From Erythrobacter sp. AP23 (GTDB taxonomy: Bacteria; Pseudomonadota; Alphaproteobacteria; Sphingomonadales; Sphingomonadaceae), in NCBI RefSeq assembly GCF_001542855.1, contig NZ_LNBY01000020.1, positions 1-64,000 of the forward strand: a stretch of 64,000 nt of DNA, given 5' to 3'. A model generated the notes under the pieces. The model was not told the DNA's origin. It saw nothing but the letters and a program-made list of their open reading frames with translations, and ran no database searches. Made by a program: the position numbers and the translations under genes. Below are positions 52,279 through 61,019 of the stretch, in pieces (position 1 is the stretch's first letter; every line of letters begins with the position of its first letter).

Positions 52279-54081
52279 ATGGAACTCATTTCCAACTTTT
52301 TGACGGTGAACTCTGCATGGATCGGGCTTGGCCTTCTCATCGGTCTGATCACGCTCTTTGCGCTTGAGAAATTTCCGCCAGTCATAGTCGCGGTCGCCTC
52401 GGCAGCACTTACGCTGATTTTGGGATACCTTCCGCGTGAAGACATGGAGCAAGTCTTCGCCAACCCGGCACCGATTACTATTGCCGCGATGTTTATTCTA
52501 TCGGGAGCTTTGGTGCGCACTGGCGTGGTGGAAGCTGTGGCCAGCGCGGCATCGCGCCGGACCAAGCGTTTTCCGCGGCTTTCGATCGTGGAGATTTTCA
52601 GCGGAACCTTCTTTGCCTCGGCACTCGTCAACAACACTCCGGTGGTGATCATTCTGATACCGGTCATCCGTCAGATCGCTCGCGTAGCGCGCGTTTCTGC
52701 GAAGTTCCTACTTATCCCTCTTTCATACCTGTCGATCATGGGCGGAACACTGACGCTAATAGGTACTTCGACGAATCTGCTGGTCGACGGTATCGCGCAG
52801 CGTGAAGGCGAGCCAGCATTTGGCATCTTCGAGCTTACGCAGGTGGGCCTCATCGCAGCGGCGGCGGGCATAGCGTTCTTGCTGATTGCAGGGCGATATA
52901 TGCTTCCGGTCGAGACGAACGGCGAGTCTGACAGCGAAGACGCTTCGCCGCTAGAGAAACGCTATTTGACGGAGCTGCTCGTCGAGGCGCGGAGCCCGCT
53001 GATCGGGACTCGCTACGCCGAGTTGCCTTTGCTGTCGCGCGCAGGAATAAGTCTCACAGGGCTTCGGCGCGGCCATGCGATCCATCGCAAGATCGCCGAC
53101 GATGCGCTGATTGCCGCCGGCGACCGGATCCTTCTCGCCGCTGACCAGACAGAATTGTTCTCGCTGGCAGACACTCTTGGAGATGCAATAGGGGTCGCGA
53201 ATGCGCCGTCGCACCTTCCCAAAGAGCAATTGCGCATCGTTCAGGCTTCCATTGCGCCCACCCACCCGGCACTAGGTCGCCGGCTGTCCGAGATACCGTT
53301 TCTCGCCAAGACCCGCGCCCGCATCCTGGGTGTGTCGCGATCGCGCCACCTGGCTGGACCGACGCTCAGCGATGTGAAACTAAGGGCAGCCGATCACCTG
53401 CTGATACAGGGTGGCCCCGATTGCATACGCGCCATCGAGAGCAACGTTAACCTGATCGATATCGCAGAACCGGAAGCACGGCCGTTTCGACGGCTGAAAG
53501 CCCCGATCGCCATTCTCACCATGCTCGGGATAATTGGTCTCGCCTCTATCGGCGTATGGTCGATCGAGATGCTCGCAATCACCGGCGTGGCTGTGGTGCT
53601 GCTCGCACGTTGTATCGATCCAGAGGAAGCCTGGCGAAGTATCGACGGGAACGTCATCGTCCTTATCTTTGGAATGCTCGCCTTCGGCGTCGGGTTGCAA
53701 CAAGCAGGGACGGTGGACCTGATCGTGGGAGCGGCAATGCCGTATATCGCAATGTTGTCACCGCTATTCCTTCTGATCGCGATCTACACGCTCACTTCGC
53801 TCTTGACCGAAACAGTCACAAACAATGCCGTTGCCGTCATCATGACGGCGATCGTCCTGAGCGTGGCCGAAAACCTCGGGATCGACCCGCGCCCGTTGTT
53901 GTTCGCCGTCATGTTTGCGGCGTCGGCCAGTTTCGCGACGCCGATCGGATACCAGACGAACACCATCGTCTATGCCGCAGGCAACTATCGCTTCGCCGAC
54001 TTTCTCAAGATCGGCGTGCCGATGAATATCGTCGTCGGCCTGGCTACCTGTGTCGCTATCGACTGGCTGGTTTGGCGCTAG
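52279..54081 (+). CDS. SLC13/DASS-type permease with two TrkA-C domains
   Basis: 600 residues. A first membrane half has SALVNNTPVVIILIPVIRQI and GGTLTLIGTSTNLLVDG (the SNT-type signatures of the DASS/ArsB-NhaD fold). Two soluble TrkA_C domains (~215-385) follow, then the second membrane half with TETVTNNAVAVIMTAIVLSV and FATPIGYQTNTIVYAAGNYR. Probably a Na+-coupled carboxylate or sulfate carrier regulated through the RCK-C domains; the anion cannot be read from the sequence. Its stop overlaps the convergent mrpD-like stop by 4 bp (CTAG). Confidence 0.88.
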   Translation: MELISNFLTVNSAWIGLGLLIGLITLFALEKFPPVIVAVASAALTLILGYLPREDMEQVFANPAPITIAAMFILSGALVRTGVVEAVASAASRRTKRFPRLSIVEIFSGTFFASALVNNTPVVIILIPVIRQIARVARVSAKFLLIPLSYLSIMGGTLTLIGTSTNLLVDGIAQREGEPAFGIFELTQVGLIAAAAGIAFLLIAGRYMLPVETNGESDSEDASPLEKRYLTELLVEARSPLIGTRYAELPLLSRAGISLTGLRRGHAIHRKIADDALIAAGDRILLAADQTELFSLADTLGDAIGVANAPSHLPKEQLRIVQASIAPTHPALGRRLSEIPFLAKTRARILGVSRSRHLAGPTLSDVKLRAADHLLIQGGPDCIRAIESNVNLIDIAEPEARPFRRLKAPIAILTMLGIIGLASIGVWSIEMLAITGVAVVLLARCIDPEEAWRSIDGNVIVLIFGMLAFGVGLQQAGTVDLIVGAAMPYIAMLSPLFLLIAIYTLTSLLTETVTNNAVAVIMTAIVLSVAENLGIDPRPLLFAVMFAASASFATPIGYQTNTIVYAAGNYRFADFLKIGVPMNIVVGLATCVAIDWLVWR

Positions 54082-55730
54082 AGAAGGGTGAAGAAGAGCG
54101 CTGTCGCCACTAACGTCCCGGCAATGGTAATGAACGACCATTGGCCCAGCCTACGCTCGATAGTCGGCGCCCAGTCGATGGCATTTGAACGCGCTCTGGT
54201 CGGCGCGACGGGTTTAGCCAATTCATCGGCCGAACGGATCGAAGGAACACGCATGAATGACGCGATGTCTCCCGCTGGAATCCCTGGTGCTGCCATCCCG
54301 CTTTTGCGGAACGCCACCGTCGCGAGCGCCGCGATCCCGACGCCCGCCACGACCGGCCATAGCGCCTCGAATGCGGTATTCGCTGTCAGGCTATAGGACA
54401 GCGGCGCATCTGCCCGGCTCCACACGAACGGCCAGATTGCCGAGCACAGTGTGACGGCAAGCCAGCTCGCAAGCAGCGCCGGGTGCGAGGGTGCATCATC
54501 CCCCGCTGACGAACGGTCTTTTTGCAGCCACAAGATGCGGAGCATCAAAAGTGTCGTTGCGATGCTGCTCGCGCTGATAAAATAGAGAGCCCAACTCTCG
54601 CTCGCGAGATATTTGAGTGCGCCTTTCGCAACCGCGCCACTGGTCAGCGGCAGACCTGCCAGCGCTGCGCCGGGAATGGCGAGGCCGAGCAATAAAAGCG
54701 CCTCGCCGCGCACTCCGCGTGGCCTCAGCCCGAGGCCGAGAAACAGCGCAGCCTTTGCAAATCCGTGATGCAACACGAAGAGCAATATCGCGAGAGACGT
54801 GGCCTGTGACGGGGTCGTCATGTAAAACCCCACTGCCAAAGTCAGCAGGCCCATCTGGCTGACGCTGGAATATGCCAGCGCCGTTTTCGCCTGGCGCTGG
54901 CAAAGTCCGGCCAGAACCCCATAAACCGCGCCGCCCGCGCCGAGAGCCATTACGATGTGACCTGAATCGACGAAGGAGAGCGTTTCGGCGGGGAGGAAGC
55001 GCAGCGCGCCAAGCGCCGCCGCCTTGCTCATCGCCCCGCTCATCACCGCCGCCGCCGGATAGGGAGCGGAACCGTAGGCTAGCGGCATCCATACGTGGAA
55101 CGGCAGGACGCCGGCCTTAATAGCCAGCCCGACGCCGATTAGTGCCATTCCGCTCGCGGGTGGAACGGCACCCGAGATGCCCGGCATTTCCGGACCGATC
55201 GTCAGCACGCAAATCACTACGCCGCAGAATAGTGCAAGCTCGCCGATCAATGTAAGCGCCATATACCAGCGTCCCGCACGGATTGCGGCGTCATCCCGGC
55301 TTTGAGTGACGAGCCCATAGCTGGCCAGCCCCATCAGGGAAAAGGCCAGATAGAACGTGACTGCATCCTGCGCCAGTGGGAGCAGGAAGTTGCCGGTCAT
55401 CGCAAAGAGGAAGAACACGTAATAGCCGGTGCGATGGCAGGCGATTTCAGTCGAGCGCCAGCTGTAAACTGCAGCTGCGAGCCAAAGCGCAGCGGCAAGA
55501 ACAAGAAAGACGCGCGCCGTGGAATCGAGCGCCAATTCCGTGCCAAGAAGCAACCAGTCCAGTTCGATGCTACCGCTTGCACCAAATAGAGCGGCCAGAA
55601 GCGCCGGAATTGGAGCGGCAATGGCAAGCGCAGGCAGTGCGACGCGCAGGCGCGGCCAGATCGCCGTTCCAGCACAAAGGAACGGGAAGAGGCATACGCA
55701 GGCAAGCAGGAAACCGACCGACACGCCCAT
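54078..55730 (-). CDS. Mrp antiporter subunit D-like (third copy)
   Basis: 550 residues, about 14 membrane segments, NADH-quinone oxidoreductase/Mrp antiporter family (proton_antipo_M). AIKAGVLPFHVWMPLAYGSA and SGAMSKAAALGALRFLP keep the two conserved lysine helices. The TM5 glutamate found in the other two copies (E136, E140) is Ser131 here (FYLAFSLMGLASYGLV). ATG 55730 overlaps the TAA of the preceding gene by one base; a longer frame to 55781 is less likely. Last gene of the mrp operon. Confidence 0.85.
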   Translation of the reverse strand: MGVSVGFLLACVCLFPFLCAGTAIWPRLRVALPALAIAAPIPALLAALFGASGSIELDWLLLGTELALDSTARVFLVLAAALWLAAAVYSWRSTEIACHRTGYYVFFLFAMTGNFLLPLAQDAVTFYLAFSLMGLASYGLVTQSRDDAAIRAGRWYMALTLIGELALFCGVVICVLTIGPEMPGISGAVPPASGMALIGVGLAIKAGVLPFHVWMPLAYGSAPYPAAAVMSGAMSKAAALGALRFLPAETLSFVDSGHIVMALGAGGAVYGVLAGLCQRQAKTALAYSSVSQMGLLTLAVGFYMTTPSQATSLAILLFVLHHGFAKAALFLGLGLRPRGVRGEALLLLGLAIPGAALAGLPLTSGAVAKGALKYLASESWALYFISASSIATTLLMLRILWLQKDRSSAGDDAPSHPALLASWLAVTLCSAIWPFVWSRADAPLSYSLTANTAFEALWPVVAGVGIAALATVAFRKSGMAAPGIPAGDIASFMRVPSIRSADELAKPVAPTRARSNAIDWAPTIERRLGQWSFITIAGTLVATALFFTLL

Positions 55731-57241
55731 TACAGGCCTCCCACACTCAGGAATTCGGTGGCAGCCATGAAGCGAACCCACCCCAGGGGGCTGAACGGGG
55801 CCGCAGCAAGAAGGCCTGCCAAAATCACGACAGCGGCGGTCGCCACCGGCGGGGCGAGTAGCATCCAGTGCGTTTCAAAGCGGGTTTTTGGCAACTTCTC
55901 GTCCCAAGGGCCATTGGGTGCGCGGAACCACGCGGCATGAATGATCGGCAGGAAATAGATGGCATTGAGCGCACTGCTGGCAACGAGCACAGCCAAGACC
56001 CAAGGCTGGCAGGCTTCGATGCCACCGCCGGCCAGATACCATTTGCTGACAAAGCCCATCAGCGGAGGAATACCGATCATGCCGAGCGCTGCCACGGTGA
56101 AAGCGCCCGTGGTCCACGGCATTCGCTTGCCGATACCGTTGAGCTGGCTGACGCGGTAGAGGCCCAATGTCTCGGCGAAGTTGCCGGCGCACATGAAAAG
56201 CGTGATCTTCATTACGCCCTGGTGGATGAGGTGCATCAATCCTCCGACCAATGCGACCGGATGAAGCAGGCTTGCTCCGAGCACGATGTAGGACACCTGG
56301 CTGACGGTCGAATAGGCGAGGCGGCGCTTGAGATCGTCCTGAAATACGGCTTTCCACGATCCGTAAACGATGGTGATTGATGCGAGGATCGCGAGCGGCA
56401 GCGCAAGCTCGAGCGCGTTCATCGCATCAGGCCCGTAAATTTCCTGTGTCACCCGCACAATGCCAAAGGCACCGGCTTTTACCACGGCGACTGCGTGCAG
56501 AAGCGCGCTCACCGGTGCAGGCGCAACCATAGCCTGCGGTAGCCATCCATGAAGCGGCAAGAGCGCCGCCTTCACGCCAAGGCCGATCATCATGAGAACG
56601 AATATCGCCACCAGAGCGCCGCCGCTGCTGGCGAGCAATTCGCCGGGAATTGCACCGCCAGATACGAAGTCTCCGCTTCCGGTGAGGCTATAGAACCATG
56701 CTGTGCCCACGAACAGCGCCAGCCCGCCAGTTAGCGTGTAAGCGAGATAGATGCGTCCGCCGCGCATCGCCTTCTCGGTCTGCCGGTGCACCACCAGCGG
56801 ATAGGTGGCGAGCGTCAAGAGTTCGTAAAAGATCACGAAGGTCAGCAGGTTGCCTGCCATTCCGATGCCCATTGTGGCGGCCACGCAAAGGCTGAAAAAA
56901 CCGAAGAACCGGCTGCGATTGGGCGAGCCCTCCAGATATCCGATCGCGTAAATTGTCGTCACGAGCCACAGGCCGGTCGAGAGCGTGACGAAGATGAGCG
57001 ATAGCGGATCGGCCTGAAGGACGAAGTCGATCCCCGGCAGAAGCGGAACCACAAAACGAAACGTCTCGCCCGCAGCCACTTGCCAAGCCAGCCAGGCGAC
57101 GAGGCCGAGCTTGAGCAATGCGGCCGCGAGATTGATTACGGTGCGCAATCTGCGGCGGTCTTCGGGGATCACGAAGATCACCGGTACGATAAGCAGCGAC
57201 GTCAGCAGCACTGCAAGAGGAAGCCAGCCGTTCTCGCTCAC
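55730..57241 (-). CDS. Mrp antiporter subunit D-like (second copy)
   Basis: 503 residues, proton_antipo_M family. TM5 Glu140 (TFVIFYELLTLATYPLVVH), Lys in GVKAALLPLHGWLPQAMVAP, and AVVKAGAFGIVR are present, so it has the full proton-channel residue set. ATGA overlap with the upstream subunit (57238-57241). Part of an inner-membrane cation/proton antiporter complex. Confidence 0.88.
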   Translation of the reverse strand: MSENGWLPLAVLLTSLLIVPVIFVIPEDRRRLRTVINLAAALLKLGLVAWLAWQVAAGETFRFVVPLLPGIDFVLQADPLSLIFVTLSTGLWLVTTIYAIGYLEGSPNRSRFFGFFSLCVAATMGIGMAGNLLTFVIFYELLTLATYPLVVHRQTEKAMRGGRIYLAYTLTGGLALFVGTAWFYSLTGSGDFVSGGAIPGELLASSGGALVAIFVLMMIGLGVKAALLPLHGWLPQAMVAPAPVSALLHAVAVVKAGAFGIVRVTQEIYGPDAMNALELALPLAILASITIVYGSWKAVFQDDLKRRLAYSTVSQVSYIVLGASLLHPVALVGGLMHLIHQGVMKITLFMCAGNFAETLGLYRVSQLNGIGKRMPWTTGAFTVAALGMIGIPPLMGFVSKWYLAGGGIEACQPWVLAVLVASSALNAIYFLPIIHAAWFRAPNGPWDEKLPKTRFETHWMLLAPPVATAAVVILAGLLAAAPFSPLGWVRFMAATEFLSVGGL

Positions 57242-58686
57242 GCTGCGGCTCCTACTTGCATCAACGCGAGAAGCGGCGGTGCTGCAAAACCCAGTGCGAT
57301 CGCGGCCACGACAAGGACAAAAGGAACGAGGTCCGATCGTGTGGCGACTGCTTGAGGACGAGAGTTCGGCGTTGTTTCACTGGAGGTGAAAAAGCGCGCG
57401 AGCAAACGGAACATTGCGGCAGCGGACAGCAGGGTGCCGCAAACGACAACGACGGTCACCCAAATGCGGTTCGAACCTTGAAATGCTGCCTCAATCAGCA
57501 GCCACTTGCCGATGAAACCGCCGCTCGGCGGTAAGCCGATCAGGCTGACGGCCGCGAGCGCGATCGTAAGCTGGATGATCCGCGCGCCGGGCTGCGTGCT
57601 CGAAAGAAAGTCGATCCGATCATTTCCTTGCATCGAGATTACGCGGTCACAAGCAAGGAACAATCCCGCCTTGGCCAAGGCATGGGCGAGCGCGAGGTAA
57701 AGCGCGGCGCGCCATGCCGCGCTTCCGGCATCGGCAAGCAGCGGAAATGCAAGAAACAAATATCCGATTTGCGCTACTGTCGAATAAGCGACGAGCAGCT
57801 TCAGGCGCTCGGCGCGCAAGGCCTGCCGACCGCCCCACAGGATCGCGCCGGCACCGGCAATGCCCAGCACGATTGCAGCGGCGTCACCGGCGACTCCCCC
57901 AGGCCCATAGAGATCAATCCACAGGCGTAGCATCAGGTAGAATGCACCCTTGACCACGAGCGCCGAAAGGATTGCGCTCGCCGCGCCAGGCGCGTTGCCG
58001 TGGGCTGGCGGCAACCATCCATGCAAGGGAAACAGCGCTGCCTTGAATGCTAGACCTGCAAACATCAGAGCCATTGCAATAAGCGCTGCTGGCTCGCCGC
58101 CTATCATGCGCGCGAGCTGGCCGATCTCCAGCGTGCCATAGGCCACGTAAAGCAAGGCCACCCCAAACAGGTAGAGTAACGAAGCAAACAGACCTAGCAG
58201 CAGGTATCGCAGCGCTGCTTCGAGCGCAGCACGCTTGCCAGAGAGCGCCGCCAGGCCTGCTGCAGCGAGGCCGATAATTTCCAGCATCACGAAAAGATTG
58301 AAGAGGTCGGTCGAGAGAAAGAGTGTGTTGAGACCCGACCACAGCATCAACCATAGTGGCCAGAACGAAGCTGCCTGTTTGGCTGCCTGTTTTTTCGTCG
58401 CAAGCGCCGCTTGGACCGTGACGGCCAATCCGACCAGCGCAGTCATCGCAATCATCGTCGCGGCGAGACCATCTGCGCGTAGTACGATGCCTAGAGGCGC
58501 GGCCCATCCGCCAATTGCTACGGATAGTGTCCCGAACTGCACGACATCGCCCGCCAAGGTGATCGCCGCCCATGATACGCCGAGTGCTGCGAGCAAGGCG
58601 GCCCAAGACGCGATGCGTGGGAATACGAAGGCGGCCAACCCGGCGACGATCGGTCCCAGCACGAGAATGGCGGGATCGAAGGTCAT
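57238..58686 (-). CDS. mrpD: Mrp antiporter subunit D-like (first copy)
   Basis: 482 residues, proton_antipo_M family. TM5 Glu136 (LFNLFVMLEIIGLAAAG), AFKAALFPLHGWLPPAHGNA and VVKGAFYLMLR are present. Directly follows mrpC with an ATGA overlap, which is the classical mrpD position. Forms the proton-translocating core of the Mrp complex. Confidence 0.88.
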   Translation of the reverse strand: MTFDPAILVLGPIVAGLAAFVFPRIASWAALLAALGVSWAAITLAGDVVQFGTLSVAIGGWAAPLGIVLRADGLAATMIAMTALVGLAVTVQAALATKKQAAKQAASFWPLWLMLWSGLNTLFLSTDLFNLFVMLEIIGLAAAGLAALSGKRAALEAALRYLLLGLFASLLYLFGVALLYVAYGTLEIGQLARMIGGEPAALIAMALMFAGLAFKAALFPLHGWLPPAHGNAPGAASAILSALVVKGAFYLMLRLWIDLYGPGGVAGDAAAIVLGIAGAGAILWGGRQALRAERLKLLVAYSTVAQIGYLFLAFPLLADAGSAAWRAALYLALAHALAKAGLFLACDRVISMQGNDRIDFLSSTQPGARIIQLTIALAAVSLIGLPPSGGFIGKWLLIEAAFQGSNRIWVTVVVVCGTLLSAAAMFRLLARFFTSSETTPNSRPQAVATRSDLVPFVLVVAAIALGFAAPPLLALMQVGAAA

Positions 58687-58982
58687 TTGCCGCCCTCCTC
58701 ATCGTCCCGAGCAGATTCGTGCAATCTGCGGGCGAGAGCCAGCGCGAATCCGGTTGCAGCCGCGGCTACGACGATTCCGGTTAGGACCAGCGCATGCGGT
58801 ACGGGATCCGGAGCGATATCGGGTCCGCGATAGGCACGCGCGACGAACATCATAAATAGACCGACGCCGATGACGTTGATTGCCAGAATGCGGCGGATCC
58901 ATTCTCGTGCAGTCAGCAGTGCGTAGACGGCCAGCGATGCGATAGCGATGCCGATCAGGCCGAAGAAGATAGGGGCGCTCAC
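58683..58982 (-). CDS. mrpC: Mrp antiporter subunit C (NuoK-like)
   Basis: 99 residues, three membrane helices, NuoK/MnhC family (FGLIGIAIASLAVYALLTAR, then ILAINVIGVGLFMMFVARAY and HALVLTGIVVAAAATGFALA). Overlaps mrpB and mrpD by 4 bp each. Membrane subunit equivalent to NuoK. Confidence 0.9.
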   Translation of the reverse strand: MSAPIFFGLIGIAIASLAVYALLTAREWIRRILAINVIGVGLFMMFVARAYRGPDIAPDPVPHALVLTGIVVAAAATGFALALARRLHESARDDEEGGK

Positions 58983-59923
58983 TTTGTGTCGTTCCCGTAC
59001 CGTGGGCGGCCGCCCAGAAAGAGCGCGGCGAGGGTCAGTCCGATCGAAATGGTCAGCGTGACCTCGATGAGCAGGATGAAGGCCTTGGCGTCACCGGGTG
59101 GATATTCGAGCATAGCGCGTTCGCCGAAACCCAGGCCCCACGCCACCGCGACGAATACCGCAAGGCCTGCAGCCAGCCCCGCCCGGACCCAGGTCTGCGC
59201 GCCGGAGCTGAACAGCTTGCGCTCGATCCCGGCCATGAGCAGCAGGATGAATGCTCCGGCCAGCACTGCCCCGCCCTGGAACGCGCCGCCAGGGGCTGAC
59301 GAACCCAACCAAAGCAGATATCCGGAAAGCACGCACAGCACCGGCACGACGATCCGGGCAAGCGACTGGAAAAGCGGATTGTCGCGCACCGGGCTCGACG
59401 CAGGCCGAGCCTCACCAAGCATCCAGCATCCGATCGCCGCCAGAAGCACGACCGGCATTTCCATCATCGTGTCGAACGCCCGAAAGTTCAGAAGGACGGC
59501 TGTAACCGGATGGCTGACGCCGCTGGCTTCGATATTGTCGGCTGCCAGCGCGCCGAGATTGACCGGCGCGGTAGGCGGGAGCGTGACCCAGACCCAACTC
59601 ATGCCAATTGCGAAGAGGCTGGCGACAGAACCTGCGACCAGTCTGACAATCGTCGCAGGCCGAGCGAACCGCCGGCCTTCGAAAAGGGCACGCGATCGCA
59701 GCAGCAGGGCGCCAGTCAGCGCCCCGCCAAGCGCCGCTTCCGCCAAGGCTATGTCCGGAGCGCGAAGGCGAACCCAGATCAGGCTGACAAACACTCCGAA
59801 CGAAATGAAGAGTGTGATCATCCGCGAACCTTCGCGCGCCGTCAGGCACAGCCAAGCAAGCGCGAGGGCAAGGACGCCCGCGACCAGATCGAATGCGAGA
59901 TATGCCGCCCCCTCGATCGTCAT
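58979..59923 (-). CDS. mrpB: Mrp subunit B fused to an MrpA-C-type domain
   Basis: 314 residues. The N-terminal ~100 match the DUF4040/MrpA C-terminal domain (LISFGVFVSLIWVRLRAPDI, then ALAEAALGGALTGALLL). The rest is MnhB (VSHPVTAVLLNFRAFDTMME, LWLGSSAPGGAFQGGAVLAG, MAGIERKLF). In classical Mrp operons these are separate parts of MrpA and MrpB. Three bp separate it from mrpG upstream. Confidence 0.85.
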   Translation of the reverse strand: MTIEGAAYLAFDLVAGVLALALAWLCLTAREGSRMITLFISFGVFVSLIWVRLRAPDIALAEAALGGALTGALLLRSRALFEGRRFARPATIVRLVAGSVASLFAIGMSWVWVTLPPTAPVNLGALAADNIEASGVSHPVTAVLLNFRAFDTMMEMPVVLLAAIGCWMLGEARPASSPVRDNPLFQSLARIVVPVLCVLSGYLLWLGSSAPGGAFQGGAVLAGAFILLLMAGIERKLFSSGAQTWVRAGLAAGLAVFVAVAWGLGFGERAMLEYPPGDAKAFILLIEVTLTISIGLTLAALFLGGRPRYGNDTK

Positions 59924-59926
59924 TGT

Positions 59927-60223
59927 TCAGTCATCGGTATTGTCGCTGCCGCGGAAGGCATGGCGAGCGATGAGGTGGCCGGTCGTGGCGCTGGCCACCA
60001 TTGCGAGAACCCAGACGAGTACGATCTTTATAGCCACATCCATCGAGCTAGCCAGCAAGAGCGCGCCGAGCGCCATCAGGCCAAGGCCCAGATTATCCAC
60101 CTTTGTCAGCGCGTGAAGCCGCGTGAAAATGTCGGGAAATCGCAAGAGACCCGCCGTACCGGCAAGAAAGCACAACGTTCCCGCAATGAGCAAAAGGCTA
60201 GCCAGGATTTCTGCTGCGCTCAT
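59927..60223 (-). CDS. mrpG: Mrp antiporter subunit G
   Basis: 98 residues, three helices, MnhG family (FLAGTAGLLRFPDIFTRLHA, then LTKVDNLGLGLMALGALLLA). Overlaps mrpF by 4 bp. Confidence 0.9.
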   Translation of the reverse strand: MSAAEILASLLLIAGTLCFLAGTAGLLRFPDIFTRLHALTKVDNLGLGLMALGALLLASSMDVAIKIVLVWVLAMVASATTGHLIARHAFRGSDNTDD

Positions 60224-60504
60224 GATCCATCACCGCGTCGATGGGCCGTATCGCGCTGCGAGGGCGACATGAAGACCAGCGCTGTTATGGCCGCGAGCGC
60301 GGCAATAACGAGCGCAATATCGAGCAGTCGCGGCGTATCGAGTGCGATGGACAACAAGACAAGCACCGCGGCAGAACCTGTTCCGAGAAGCTGCAGTGCC
60401 AAGACGTGATCGGTCCGGTCAACCTGATTGGCCGCATGGATTACGCCGACACCGATGGCGAGCAGCACAAAAGCGGCGCACGCTGAAGCGATCGCGCCGA
60501 TCAT
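60220..60504 (-). CDS. mrpF: Mrp antiporter subunit F
   Basis: 94 residues, three helices, MnhF family (QVDRTDHVLALQLLGTGSAA with the conserved P/R-DRxxALD-type loop). Overlaps mrpE and mrpG by 4 bp each. Confidence 0.87.
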   Translation of the reverse strand: MIGAIASACAAFVLLAIGVGVIHAANQVDRTDHVLALQLLGTGSAAVLVLLSIALDTPRLLDIALVIAALAAITALVFMSPSQRDTAHRRGDGS

Positions 60505-61019
60505 GGCATCCTCCCGTGGTCATTTTTGTCGAAGATACGGCCGACGCGGCGCTCGAGATCGGCGATGTCGTCAGCGTTTTCCTGCGGCGGATCGAGGCAA
60601 TGAATGACCAGCATATCGCCCTCTTTGTCGACGAAAATCGTGCCGGGAGTAAGCGTCAGCGCGTCTTTGAACAAGGTGCGTGCAGCCTGGCACGGCAGGT
60701 TCGGCGCGTGACGATAAAACCCCGGCTTGGCGGCAAAGCGCAGGGAAAGCGCGCGACTCGCCACCTGCAGTCCGCCGCGCGCGCTCTCGGCGAGAAAGAA
60801 ACCGGCAAACCGGACGATCGGACCGAGGCGAAGTGGGAGACTGTCGCCGGGAGGCAGCAAGAGTGCGGCGAAGGTGCCTAGCGCAACAAAAACCACGCCG
60901 ACGATCCAGGACATTGGATCGCTCCAATTGAAGGTCGCCCAAAGCGCCACAAGCGCCAGACAAACCAGAGTGCCGCGCTGCAGGACCGTAGGTCTCGATC
61001 TGGCGCTGGGCGAACTCAT
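60501..61019 (-). CDS. mrpE: Mrp antiporter subunit E
   Basis: 172 residues, MnhE family. N-terminal helices (LVCLALVALWATFNWSDPMS), then a cytoplasmic domain with LTLTPGTIFVDKEGDMLVIH, the conserved MnhE signature. ATG 61019 overlaps the usp stop (ATGA), so I prefer it to the in-frame ATG at 61061. Confidence 0.88.
   Translation of the reverse strand: MSSPSARSRPTVLQRGTLVCLALVALWATFNWSDPMSWIVGVVFVALGTFAALLLPPGDSLPLRLGPIVRFAGFFLAESARGGLQVASRALSLRFAAKPGFYRHAPNLPCQAARTLFKDALTLTPGTIFVDKEGDMLVIHCLDPPQENADDIADLERRVGRIFDKNDHGRMP

Noticed and set aside
54078..54081. CTAG stop overlap of convergent genes as a regulatory feature
   Set aside because: A 4-bp overlap of two stop codons is compact packing; no further structure seen there.
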